From Branchiostoma lanceolatum (taxonomy: Eukaryota > Chordata > Leptocardii > Amphioxiformes > Branchiostomatidae): a stretch of DNA of 64,000 nt. Under the pieces are notes generated by a model that did no database searches, was not told the origin of the DNA, and was given only the letters and a program-made list of their open reading frames with translations. A program made the position numbers and the translations under genes. Location: NCBI RefSeq assembly GCF_035083965.1, contig NC_089725.1:31133925-31197924 (forward strand), in the 5' to 3' direction. Below, one piece after another: positions 32,767-44,607 of the stretch; the first letter of the stretch is position 1, and every line of letters starts with the position of its first letter.

Positions 32767-35700
32767 CTATACAAAGACAACAAAGTTTGGTATTTCCTTT
32801 GTAATTCTTTTACTTATACAGACTGAAGAGAAACCTAAAACCTCAAAGTTGGACGTCAAAAAAATGCTCCTTAAATGTTGATTTGAGATCTGATCTGGTG
32901 ATCTTTATTGTCACTCATTTGCAGTTGCCGATTGACCTGATAAAAGACCCCGGATAAGAAAATAAAAGTTTCCATTTCCACAAAGTTTTAGGTCCTGAAT
33001 TTTATTGCAATTTGTTTATAGATAATATCTAACTTGGACAATGGACTATTGTAAGCATGTATATCTTTTTGAAAAGATCAGTAAAAACTGTTTATTACTT
33101 ACTTTCTTTTGGAAACTACAATAAAAGCCACTGCTGCAACAAGCCCTATCAGCAGGAGTGCTGCAACCACACCAGTGCTGGCCATTGCTGGAGAGACGAA
33201 GATCGTCATTAGGACAAAGCACAGAGGGGACAAACTGTAATCTTATGATTGCAAAATGTTTTGATGACGTATGTTATTACGAGTCCCTCTTTGTAATGTT
33301 TGTTATGAAAATGTTTTGCAGTAGATACATCTGTGAGTTGTATAGGAATATTTTAGAGTGCTTATGAAAATAAGGGTTAGACCAGAAAGTCATGTGCCAG
33401 AAGTTGTTCCTCTAATTCCATTGAAATATTTAGTGATCGCTTGCAGTTTTCAAAAAAAGATATTCCATGAAAAACATCTACATGTAGGCCTTTTTTAGAT
33501 AAGTAACTAACCTGCAATGGGTATATAGTTGGTAGAATCTCCTTGATAAAGTTTGTTTGCTGAAAGAGTCAATAAGATAGTTGTGTCATACTCATACAAT
33601 TATGATGGGAATATCATGCAAAAAGTGCAAGTATGACTAAAAAGACAACAAAACACACAAAGCGAAGAAAGAGTTGTTTTTTTGTCAATGAAATTCAGAG
33701 CGCTCTGTTAAATAGCCCGCCAACGTGCCGCGGGTCCAGTGAGATAGGGGCTTTACCTCCCAAAAGTTCTGTAGTCTGCATAATACCTTCCTCGGAAAAG
33801 GTACCTAAGACATGTGTGTAAAAGATTATATAAATGGTGATGGAGGAAGATAGATTCACATTGGACTGAAAAAAGTCCAACATTTGTAAGAGATTGAATT
33901 GTCTGGAAAGGATAGTTGGGTTTGTGTTGTAGACCTGTTATACCTGTGGGTATACATGTATGTCTAAGGTACCCCCATGCCAAATTTCAGGTCATTTAGT
34001 TTTAATACCAGGGCACAGGAGCCCAAAATATAAATTCTGCTGAGTTCTGCTGTAGTGTTCCTATTACGTTTTAATAATGTGTTATGATTATGTATGTTTC
34101 TTTTTATCCTGTAACCCCTATGTTTATACTGATGAACCCTGGAAGAGCCTTGATAAGGCTAAAGGGTATTGAAATGAACATAGTTTTGCTGAGCCTGCAG
34201 AAGGTTAAAGATGATGAAAGAGTTATGAAATTGTATGAAAAGAATTTACAGTTGCACAAATACAAAATCAGGTTGGATATTGGAGATTCTTTTTTATACA
34301 ACCAGTATATCTCATCTGCTGACGTTTCAGTGTCTGTCAGACACCTTCTTCAGAGCTTCTGACTGGAGTACTGCTTCTCACTGCTATAAGTAGCCGATGT
34401 AGGTGGCGCTTTTGCGTCGAGAACACAATACCAAACGTGAGATTTACTGATTGTGTAAAAAAGAATCTCATATGTTCTACCAACCTGATGAAATTATTTT
34501 CGGAAAAGAGGTTGTTGTCAGACTGGCCTCCCGACCTGTTCCATTGAGGATGGTGATGACTATTGTCGCCTCATCAGTTGAGAGCTTCTGAAATGTGGTT
34601 GTTTCTACAGCTCTCACCTGCAATATTAAAAATGTTATATTCAATAAGTAGTTCAGAAGAAATATGTCAATACAAAAGCTGTGGTTGCTAAATGGAGAGT
34701 GTATGGCATGGCTCATATTGTTCATAGCAGCTAATTGTTTATATTGGTTACTATACAAATCTACTGGTGATAACATTTTTTTATAAGTTTAGGATGGATG
34801 TGTATAGTTACAATGTATGTAAATCTATGCAAATCAATTTTAAAGTTGCTAACCGTCATAAGGTATTCCCTCTGAGTGTCTATGTCCAACTGGTTGGCAT
34901 CCACGATGAGATAGCCCGTATCTGTGACTTCGAATCTGCCGCTAGTGTCTGTCAGCTCATAGTGAAGGGCTCCCTTAGGAACCACCTTCTGTAAATGTTA
35001 GAATGTATGTAGATACTCAGCAAGGAAGTAGGGAAGACATCGCGGGTCATAAAGTTTGATGACTTAACTTTCAGCAATGATACATGTATCCCTACAGAGC
35101 CTGAATCAAAGCATACATGCAAAATATTAAAAAATTTGTAACATTAAAAAGATGATGCTCATTGTTTCAACAGTTTCATGGTATGACATGACTTTATCCA
35201 CAATTTAGAAAACAGCTATTCTTCAAGTGTTCCGTGTGATACATTAATACAACTTAGAGAAAAAAAACAATGATAGTTGTTCATTTTCCAGTAGTTTGAA
35301 TAAGACCACCTCATATTGACTTATGAGCATGTGACCATCATCCAATCAAAGGCACGGACACTTACATCAGCGAAGTCGTCATCCTTGACCTCCAGCCGCA
35401 GGGGTGACTCGTCATTTCTGAAGACGATGACGGCTTGACCTGTGAACTGTCGCACATAACCTTTGAACTCTGACTCCCCTGTGGAGATGAAGAAGTATGG
35501 CTTGTTGACGTCGTCATCTTCGACACCGATCTTCACGTCTGCTGTGGCGTACTGAAGGGGGTTGTCATCCTGCTCTGCCTAAACGGACGAATAAATGAAA
35601 GAATGAATGAATGAATGGATAGATAGATGAATGAATATTGATGAAGGTTAGACATCATGGTAATGAGATACTTAATACAAAAGTCAAAAGTTACTCAAGC

Positions 35701-38700
35701 AACTGGATAAGTTTTTTAAACAGTCATTCCAGACTGCATCCGCTGTCTTTCCTCAGTGACTGGACTGAGGAAAGATTGACAAAAGACAGCCGATGTTGTC
35801 TGAAATGTCTGACGTACGTTTACAAAACTTATCAAGTTGCTTGAGTAACTTTTGTATTGGGAATGAATGAATGAAATCTTGTCTCTAGTTTATCCTGGTA
35901 TTGAAAAGTACAAATTATAGTACCTTAACGGTGATGATGAACTCCTCTACTTCCATCCTTTCCACCGGTCTCTTCAGTGTGATGTTCCCAGTCGGCCCAT
36001 CTATATCGAAGTAGTCCCGGAAATTACTCGGAGAGCCTGACCAAATTTAAAAGGACTGTCTTTAGTTGAACATTTCTAGGTTGATATGAAAGTATTGAAT
36101 TGCTACTCCCATAGATTAAGAATGTTACTCACCTAAAGTACACAATCTTTTCTGGACTAAAATACTAACAGTGAGACAGGCAGGGGACATTTGGGATAAG
36201 CTGAAAACCCAATAAAGCACCCGTCTTCAATACTTCCATGCTGCCAGGTACATGTAGGTGCAATGAGCTTTTAAAAATCCTGATGAAAAACTCCTTGTCC
36301 TACCTGCTAAGAAACTGTAGACGATCCCAGGAGGCCCCTGGATGTCTGTGTCAAGGTCAACAGCAAAGATGGGTGCCGGGTCAAAGGTCAGGAGTTGGTT
36401 TAGCTGCAATAAAAACGTCACTTCAGAAGAAAATTGTCAAAGCCCAGCGTGTCCTAGAGTGAGCATTATCATCAGCAGTTTCAGTTTCACCATGTTCTGC
36501 CAATCGATGTATTTCTAAACATGATTCCTTCCGTTAAGCATTTTTCTAGTAGTAGTAGTAGAAGTAGTAGTAGTAATGGAATTTTACTGTAGTAGTAATT
36601 GTGACTTGTTTTGAGGAGGGGGGGGGCATGAATTGAGGGGAAAATCAACATGATAAGTACGCAAATGCATTTGGTGGTCATATTGCCACAGAAATCGTAA
36701 GTAATTCTTAGATAACATCAATTATGATATTAAAACCTCAAGATGAGGATGGGACTAGGTGAGGTGAGGTGAGTAAAGTCTTCTTACATGTTCTGTGTTC
36801 GCCAAGATAGAGGACACGTACAGCGGACTGCAGCAGATGTCTGACTCTGTACCCTAAACCTTACTCTATACCCTAATCCTAACCCTAACTCTGTACCCTA
36901 ACCTTAACCCCTACCCTGAGCTGTAATACTGTTACCAGGAGTAAAGACTCCTTACCGGTTCCGTGTTCTCCTTGACAGACGACACGTACAGCGGGCTGCC
37001 GCAGATGTCTGACTCTGTACCTTAACCCTTACCCTGAGCTGTAATACTGTTACCAGGAGTAAAGACTCCTTACCGGTTCTGTGTTCTCCATGACAGACGA
37101 CACGTACAGCGGGCTGCCGCAGATGTCTCCCTGCGGGACACACGGGAGGAACTGCACCGCCTGGTCGTCTCCGTCCGTCACGATGATGGTCACAGTCGTG
37201 GTGGAGGACTGACGCAGGCTTTCGTTTGCCGCCAAATCCTGAGAAATGGCAAGAAGCTTACTGCAAACGGTCTAATGGATTAAGGCATATCAGAACAAAA
37301 ACATGGGAAGTCAAGAAAAAGGGTACCCATTTAAAAACATTGAAACTGTTGTATCAGAAGGAACTGAAACTCACATGTGCGACAACGGGGATGAGGTATT
37401 TCTTCTCCTCGTCCGGTTGGAAACCTTCGTAGTCCAGAGCCTTTTTTAAAACAATGTCGCCTGTTTCCGGTAGAGGGATCTCGAAATAATCACTCTGTCC
37501 CTGAAAATCAAATAAAGAAATGTCTTAAAACCATTGTTCAACAGTTCTCTGCATATTGCATACACATTTATGAAGTTTTCTATTGAAATGCCACAATTGA
37601 ACCATGAACCATGTCTACTTGCCATCGTCTTCTTTTAATGACCAGTGGAAGAATAGTCTCATGTAAGTTGTCGAGTTACAGCGTACATTTCCATTTAAGT
37701 TCATACCTCGATCTGATATGACACCCTGCCATTCTCCCAGCTATCCGGGTCATCAGCTGTCAGTCTCCGGAAAATAGTGGACCCCACAGGAGTCAGCTGG
37801 AGGAACAAACGGGCATATTCATTAACTGGTACTGTAGGTGTGGGGGAAATGTTGATGAATGAAATGAAATTGATAAGAATGAGAATTAACTTGAAAACAT
37901 GTTAAAAATCTACAACGCTTATCAGTATTCAAGAGTAGGATATTTAAAGAGTAATTAGAGCAAATCTATGTAACTATGTTGATGTCTTACAGTCATGATA
38001 TTTGACATACACGCATATTCGGGATTCACTTTTACGAAGAAGGGGACATTTTGCATCGAAAAAGAACATAACCAACAAAGGTAGGGATTGCTTTCTCTAT
38101 TCCTTACCTCTATTACATCTTGGTTATATGGTGTCCCCACAAAAGTTGGCTCGTTGTCATTCATGTCCAGAACTGTTGCTATGACACTGTAGTCCACCTG
38201 TAGGGTAGTCGTCATGACAACGTGATGATAAACAATCTCCAAAGAAACCGTGTAAGCTACGATGCACGATCCTGGGGACCTTGTGGACTGCTCGTTTTAA
38301 TGTCAGGAATTGATGACAATTTCAAAGACAGAAACATAACGATGTTCATTCAAATTCTTTGTCGAATACAATATTCTTTAGTTTCCGGAGATAGGGGTTA
38401 ACGGTACCCACCATTGCATCCGTCGCTATAGTCTTGCACCTAACGATAAATCTAAGGTCTCGAATGCCCGAGTCCCCCTGTTAAAACAAAATGGTACAGT
38501 TTATTTTGGGTGACAATTATAAAGAAAATCCTCGCTGAGATTTTCACAATAATCCGACGCGCGAGGTATGGCAACAAAGGTTAATTTCGGGCAAAAGGGC
38601 GGATTACTTTCAACGCGGACGATTACCCGAAAGTAAAGCTAGGAGCCCAAAATCGATTTTCACCCAAAACACACCAATTCTGAAGTTTCTCAGCCATGCC

Positions 38701-40260
38701 GATATTTAATGAGATTTCATAGCAGATTATGAGAAATGTGAACTCGACCCTCGAAACCCTTCCGGCTTTCGTCACTTTTTCCCCACGCACTATCACGGAC
38801 TCCTGTCGCCGACAATACAAATGATTTCTACATAAATATCTGAATAGATGACTGCTGATAAAGTAAACACTTACGTCTCTGTCTAAGACCCTCCCCCCGA
38901 GTCGGAGCCTGAGCTGTTGCTGTTCCTCGATCAGCAGGCCCCACTCCTTGTCGCCGGAGTCCTGAAGAGTCAGTTCGATGGTCCGGTCACTGCCGACCGC
39001 TGTCCCCGCGAAGGACATGTTTGCCACGATGGTCGTATCTACAGGCGGAACAGGTATTTTTGAAGGTATTTATTCTATATCATCAGTTTGACTGACAAAG
39101 AGCCGTAATAAATTTGTGGTAGCCCCTTGCGTTCAAAGAGTCAATATTTCGTGGCATGACGTAAACATTTAGGCACAAATCTTTTTTTTTTCAAATAAAA
39201 CAAGTACTACTACTACTTTCACAAACTAGACCGACAACAAAAGCTACCAGACCAAACAACTCAAACACATATCGGTGACGTTGGTCTTGTTAATATATTG
39301 GATGTAGACGGCGTTATTGGCATCTCATCGTTTTTTCCTGTCACTATAACGCCTTGTATGTGGTTGGAGACATCTGCAAAGTCATTAAGCTAGAATATAT
39401 CAGGGTCTACCTTAACATGCCTAACAGGCTTTTCATTTGCGCCATGTCGAATTGTACATGGAGCTCTACTAAATGGTTGGTTGGTTTATGGTTTATTTTT
39501 TCGGCAATACATCGCAGCCCCAGCGGGACTGAATTGCGTATCACTTACAGCTTTAACATTAAAACGTCACAAAGTTCTTGCTACACAGAGTCTTGATATA
39601 CAGTAAAATCTGATAAACAGTATACGTGCGCATCGCTTGCAAGTTTGACGTAAACACGCAAACATGTTGTTTAATCCGATTACCTGCTAATATGGTCGCC
39701 AGAGGATTCAAATTATTATTGAATTAATGACATGGTTATTGTAACGTCAATGAAAAGCCAAGACAGGTACGTTTAGTAGACACTAGACAGTGACTTACTT
39801 TCCGGGCTGTTCTCCATGAGAGCCTCGAACACCATCCCGTTCGAGAAGACAGGACTCTCGCATGGATCTGAGGAGAGGGGCGTGGGAGAAAGGTTTGTTG
39901 GTGTCGAAACGGACCAGCACAAGATAACACAGATATGAGATAATATAAGTTTATATGTCGAAGCCAATTTTAGATTTAAATTAAAAAGCACAAAAGTTGC
40001 TGGTGTTTAAAGTTGTTGTTTTTTCTCACGTAAATTCTTGTTGCCCCCTCAGTCTTTTCAAATTGAACAGCCTATAGCTAGGTCAAGGCGGGGTGACTTT
40101 GTGGCGCACAAACTGTGTTGGTGTAAATTGATACGGCGGACACCTGCTTGGTTTAACGTTACCACAGTGACGCTTAAGGTTACTTACTTTGCGTGGATAC
40201 TGTAACCACTTGCAGCACCGCCAGTACGGCGAAGAGGCATGTCTTGGTCCCTTCCGCCAT
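32274..40260 (-). CDS. Cadherin-related transmembrane receptor, 16 exons, 720 aa
   Basis: Exons, 5' to 3': 40188-40260, 39799-39867, 38875-39038, 38412-38477, 38108-38197, 37707-37796, 37375-37500, 37074-37238, 36304-36403, 35924-36036, 35366-35578, 34854-34988, 34485-34617, 33512-33559, 33103-33187, 32274-32766. All junctions are GT/AG, phases match throughout, and the sum is 721 codons with stop. An N-terminal signal peptide precedes about four cadherin-like repeats: ATVLDMNDNEPTF holds the DxNDN calcium motif, LDRDGD and KALDYEG are LDRE-type motifs, and later repeats are degenerate. One transmembrane helix lies at about 533-553, then a 164-residue cytoplasmic tail. Calcium-dependent adhesion or recognition at the surface is the family role. 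The overall plan recalls CDHR-type nonclassical cadherins; there is no beta-catenin-binding region, so it is not a classical cadherin. Exact orthology is not claimed. Confidence 0.88.
33103..33187 (-). CDS. Cadherin-related gene exon 15: transmembrane helix
   Basis: Encodes AMASTGVVAALLLIGLVAAV, then AFIVVSKRK. About 21 uninterrupted hydrophobic residues followed by basic stop-transfer residues make a type I membrane anchor. Confidence 0.9.
33600..33945. repeat. Second copy of the 30566-31110 segment, in cadherin intron 13
   Basis: Shares GACTAAAAAGACAACAAAAC, the half-element end GCGGGTCCAGTGAGATAGGG and TAAATGGTGATGGAGGAAG with the first copy. Sits between the exons at 33512 and 34485. Confidence 0.8.
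35589..35640. repeat. (GAAT)n / (GATA)n microsatellite
   Basis: Short run of AATGAATGAATG then ATAGATAGATG in cadherin intron 10. Confidence 0.8.
35650..35870. mobile_element. Foldback element, TTACTCAAGCAACTGGAT family
   Basis: AAAAGTTACTCAAGCAACT at the left is answered by AGTTGCTTGAGTAACTTTTG at the right. Central motifs CAGACTGCATCCGCTGTCTT and TGACAAAAGACAGCCG are imperfect inverses. Relatives at 14286 and 53310. Confidence 0.75.
36541..36596. repeat. (AGT)n microsatellite
   Basis: Trinucleotide run TAGTAGTAGTAGAAGTAG and continuation, in cadherin intron 8. Confidence 0.8.
36788..37010 (-). pseudogene. Two partial copies of cadherin exon 8 with donor site
   Basis: The 3' end of the exon at 37074-37238, with its donor, is repeated at about 36956-37010 and 36788-36842. 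The nearer copy would encode DICGSPLYVSSVKENTEP and is followed by GTAAGG; the farther copy is more diverged (AACACAGAACAT/GTAAG). Offsets from the true exon are 118 and about 286 bases. Confidence 0.8.
36848..36925. repeat. Degenerate telomere-type CCCTAA tract
   Basis: TACCCTAATCCTAACCCTAA and neighbours (ACCCTAACCTTAACCCCTA) form an interstitial run of CCCTAA-like hexamers between the two partial exon copies. Confidence 0.7.
40188..40260 (-). CDS. Cadherin-related gene exon 1: signal peptide
   Basis: Starts MAEGTKTCLFAVLAVLQVVT and ends in phase 1 at A/GTAAGTAA. The context of the ATG (GGGAACCATGG) is a strong Kozak match. A basic residue, a hydrophobic core and small residues before the end indicate a secretory signal. 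Confidence 0.85.
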
Positions 40261-42429
40261 GGTTCCCTTCTGAAATGCACATACTTCTGCTCTGTTTAAC
40301 TCTGTATGAACTCAGTTAAACTTTCCGCCTCGACAACTAGTCACTGCCTGCGGTACAAAATAATGTGGAACACCCAGTTTTCGAATTGTTCACTGCCGTG
40401 GCGCCACCAGTAAGCACAAAGGTCGAGTTGGCTTTGTAAAATATGCAAAAACAACTCCTACGGTTGTGAACATGATAAAGCATCCAACTAAAAACACTAA
40501 GATATTTATTTCATAAGCCTGGGTGGACTCTGCACAAAGACGGGCTAGCTAAAAAGTAACATATTGACAGGTCATTAACAATTTGTTTCTCACGCAAGCC
40601 TGTCTTCAAATGGCTCCCTGTATACGTACACTGGTAACAAGCCACAAGGGGAATATGCTAGAAATGAAAAGGTATTTGTATCAAACGACATCAATTTTGT
40701 TACGGTGTTAGACCACTTCAAGTTACGCTGTATTAACTTACCTGCAAAACCACCGGACGGACAAACCAAAAGACAGAAAAGAACGTTCACAGCAATCTTT
40801 CTGAAGGTCACTTCCTCCTGATCACATCTTGTATTGAACAGTATCAATCCGCGGGACAAAGTAACACCCTATTTCAGAAGACGCCAGAAAGATTTCAATA
40901 TTTCTTTGATTAGTGATAATAGGAATTGGTTTAGGATAATTCAGGAAGCGATGATGCCATGTTTATAGCTCAAACCATCTTGCTTATTTTTCGTCCGTAG
41001 CTCTACAGTTTTGCCTCAGAAACGTAATTGACATTTTCGTTTTTATAGATATGCTGCATGGATTTACTGATTATCTAATTTTCGTAGTACAGCGTTGATT
41101 TTTTCAGACTTTACATTTACCAGTTAAATGATCCTTATTGTAAGGGTGGTATAACATGACATAACGTTAGTACTCAAAGTCCAGGGTAACCGTACCTCAC
41201 GTGGTAAAGTATCACTACACCTGGCGCCCAAGCCCACATGTTTAATAGTGGTCTTAGGCTACCATGGTAATACGTGTATTGACCAGCAGAGGCGACACTT
41301 AACGTTACTTCGGGGCCCAGTCATATAATTCTCAACGGTAAGACCAAGAATAATTGAGATAAAGAAACAAAGAACGTAGCAGTCTACAGTACAGAGACGT
41401 TTGTTTGTTTGTTTGTTGGCATGTGGTGGTGTTCGTTCGTCGGTGGACGGCTACGTTCACTATCAAACTCTTCTGAGTGCACCAACATCCTATATACTAT
41501 AAGAAGAGTGAACGCTTTCGAACTTCGTGCACGCAATATAGTTCAAAACAACAATAACCGCCGCCATATACTGTAAAGGGAAAATGTTCGTGGGATTTAA
41601 TTTCGCGGTAGGCAGACAATTTGCGTTGGTTCTAAGTCTACGGTTGAAACGAGATAGTCAGAAGAAAACAACCATTTCGCGTTGGTTTTAAGTGAAGAAC
41701 CACGAACCTTGACCTTGCAGATGTGTGCGGCACAGTTAACAATGGGGCTGGTTGGAGAAAAACAACATCAATCACAATCTACTGCGGGGAGTTTTTTGTT
41801 GCCAGAATCTCCCTGATTACGTCCGTAGGCTGAAAGAATCAAAAGGATACACGTGAGTCACAAATGTTTGATTTCGTTGTTCATAGTGAGAAAGACGCTA
41901 CAGTAATGGTTTGAAGTACTTGTTTTCTACGTTGAGACAGCCATTTCGATACCCATCGATTAGAAACTTTACTTAATATGTTAAATAGGTCAGGCGCTGT
42001 ACCGTTCTGGACCTGGTGCCGAATCGTCCTGATCGGCTAACATCTAAGAACTGTCCAGGTGCCGAAGCGTCCGACATTCGTTTAGGGAAACATACACTCT
42101 AACCAATGAATACAAGATTTTGAGTATTTTTGAGAAAACTCACGAATTAAGAAGTTGAAGAACAAAAACTCCAGACCCACTACTAGAATTCCATTTCAGC
42201 CCTCCAAAATGAATCACATTTGTGGTTCGAATTTCCCAAAGAAAATGCCTTTAACTCAGCCCTGGTGGGATAGCAAAATGTAAACTCTTATTTGACATGA
42301 CCCTGGGCGGTATGTGCGTCTGACTGTGTGACACTCTTTGGCCGTACTTGAGGCTAATGAAGCTACTGTTGTCTTCTCCAGAGCCACACCTGTCTGTATT
42401 TGCCTTTACAGCCCAAATGCTGAGCTCTA
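40261..42429. other. Intergenic flank upstream of the cadherin-related gene
   Basis: Contains the probable promoter and 5' UTR of the minus-strand gene at its left edge. About 41565-41710 is a copy of the ACTGTAAA / TTCGCGG dispersed repeat. A short (GTTT)n run lies at about 41400. No exon recognised. Confidence 0.4.
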
Positions 42430-42970
42430 GTTAGAAGAAAGTTGACTGTATCCATGTTGATTTTTTTACCGACTGGTCTGATCTTTGCAGTTTTAATACT
42501 TATCAATAGGTGGCGTTGTGGTACTGTACTTTGTAACCAAAACCTCTCCAGCTAACGTTAGATACAAGATAAGTCATCCAGCATCTGTTTTGCAACTTTC
42601 TTACATCCTTTTCCTTGATAATGCCTAGACTAAAGTTCTTGGTTTCTTACCATTCTTGTTTCATAGATAGGTCATTATGAACGGTGTTCTTTCTCACAGC
42701 TACAGTCTTGTTAAGTTTCTACCTACTGCCTATGACTACATGTACATGTATTAGTATGTACTCTTCTCTGTGTAACATGTACACCCAAATGTCTTTGGGT
42801 GCTGAAAAAAAGTAGTTTGCCAAATAGGATGAACAATCTTGCCATTGGAGTAAGCGAGTAAGTGTACAGATTGGAATTGTGTGGGCTTCCCAGCTTGCTT
42901 CTCTGGCAAATGTGTTTCCACTACCTTTTCAGCATCTAATGGTGTCTGGGTGAGACTAAACAGGCCTCGA
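42430..42970. repeat. Segmental duplication, copy 1 (empty of transposons)
   Basis: Shares with 43335-44230 the strings GATACAAGATAAGTCATC, CACAGCTACAGTCTTGTTAA and CAATCTTGCCATTGGAGTAAG (CATCGG in copy 2), with scattered substitutions. Lacks the elements inserted in copy 2. Confidence 0.85.
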
Positions 42971-43334
42971 GACTATTTACCTCCCAGCTTTCAAGTCTGA
43001 AGGTTTGGGGCACACATGACATCGCTGCCACCATATTTTGATGAACTCTTGAGTGAATTTGTATCAGTGAATGATGTCAAAATTTTGTTACTGTAATTAC
43101 ATGTTACACATTTTAATTTACTTTGAAGTTCTTGGTTTAACCATCCAATATGGCGGACAGTACTAATGTTACATCAGTCACATGACTGAAAACTCTCTTT
43201 TGCATACCTGTTCAATTTGTGTCTGTACTTCAGTTTATAAATACCATGTAAAATAACTTATTTTGCAACTTTGCAAACACTCTGATATTTGATATATGGT
43301 AAGTAGTACATGTAGTCATAAAAGCAATTTGGGA

Positions 43335-44230
43335 GAAAACTGCTGTATCCGTGTTTTGTTTGCTGGCTGGTTTGAGCAGTTTTAATAGTTATCAACAGGT
43401 GGTGTTGTTGCACTGTACTTGGCAACCAAAACCTCACCAGCTGGATACAAGATAAGTCATCTAGCATCTATTCTGCAACTTTCTTACATCCTTCTCCAAG
43501 ATAATACCAAGACTTATGTTTGTTGGTTTCTTACCATTCTAGTTTCATGGATAGGTCACCATGAATGGTGTAAGTCCTCACAGCTACAGTCTTGTTAAGT
43601 TTCTCCCTGCTGCCTACCACATTAGGCTACACCAAGTAATTTTTATGGATGACGTCCTTTGGAGACCCTAAATCTAATGCGAGAGCGCGAAAAAAAACAC
43701 AAGAAGGGCCGAAAAAAACAAGATGCCTAGATTTGAAATATAATAGTCGACGACACGTTAGGACACAAATTGAATGAGATAACACAGTGTAACAACTTAC
43801 AATTCTTTTATTCATCATGAAAAAGCTAGAATTTGAATAAATCAATTGAAGTTGAACAGCAGTTGTTGTCCTGTCCTGTTTCTTTTGATTTGCAGCACTG
43901 TCGTAACTCTTTGATCATAGTTACAGGAAGCGGAATTTTTTTTTTTTTTTCTGGGAACAGACCAAAATCAATGCGCGCGCGGACGTCATCCATAAAAATT
44001 ACTTGGTGTAGCCTTATGTACTATGTAGTACTCTTCTATGTGTACATGCACACCCATATGTCTTCTGGTGCTGAAAAAGTAGTTTGCCAAATAAGGCTGA
44101 ACAATCTTGCCATCGGAGTAAGCAAGTAAGTGTACTGATTGGAAGTGCGTGGGCTTCCCAGCTTACTTCTCTGGCAGTTTCCTTCCACTAATTTTTCAGC
44201 ATCCAATGGCATCTGGGTGAGACTAAGCAG
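43335..44230. repeat. Segmental duplication, copy 2 (with inserted MITE)
   Basis: The duplicated sequence is split by the Harbinger-like MITE at 43625-44013 and ends at a second element starting at 44230. The corresponding sites of copy 1 are uninterrupted. Confidence 0.85.
43625..44013. mobile_element. Harbinger-like MITE, 389 bp
   Basis: Ends GGCTACACCAAGTAATTTTT and AAAAATTACTTGGTGTAGCC are perfect inverses; TTA flanks both sides (43622-43624 and 44014-44016). Interior matches 30157-30565 in the opposite orientation, including GGAGACCCTAAATCTAATGC and the CGCGCGCGGACGTCAT side. Confidence 0.9.
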
Positions 44231-44607
44231 GGCTAGAAAGATAGAGTGCATGTGCACATTTGTGAATCCAAAGTTGGAGCTGTGCACCTAATGTTTTACT
44301 GGGTGCAATGGTGCACTTAATAGATATTTGTGTAGATTTACCTACATAAATCTTCCACTGTACACTAGTATACAACCTATTCTTTCGACATTTTGGTGTC
44401 AAAAATATATTAAATCCTCTTTGATGTTGCTTGTCTAGAATTCTGGTGTAGAATTGGGGTTCATTGCAAATCTTAAAACCTTGGAACTGTGTTTGAAGGT
44501 TTTGCTGACATTCTATATTTTATGTTGTGCGCCAAAAGTTTTCTCTGAACACCTAGATTTCAAAGTTAGGTGCACCAGTGCACCAAAAATGAATTTCGAG
44601 CCCTGCT
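44230..44607. mobile_element. CAGGGCTAGAAA-ended element (hAT-like ends)
   Basis: Begins CAGGGCTAGAAAGA and ends AATTTCGAGCCCTG. The interior carries GGTGCACC-type motifs as in the 21955 element. No coding frame. Confidence 0.65.
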
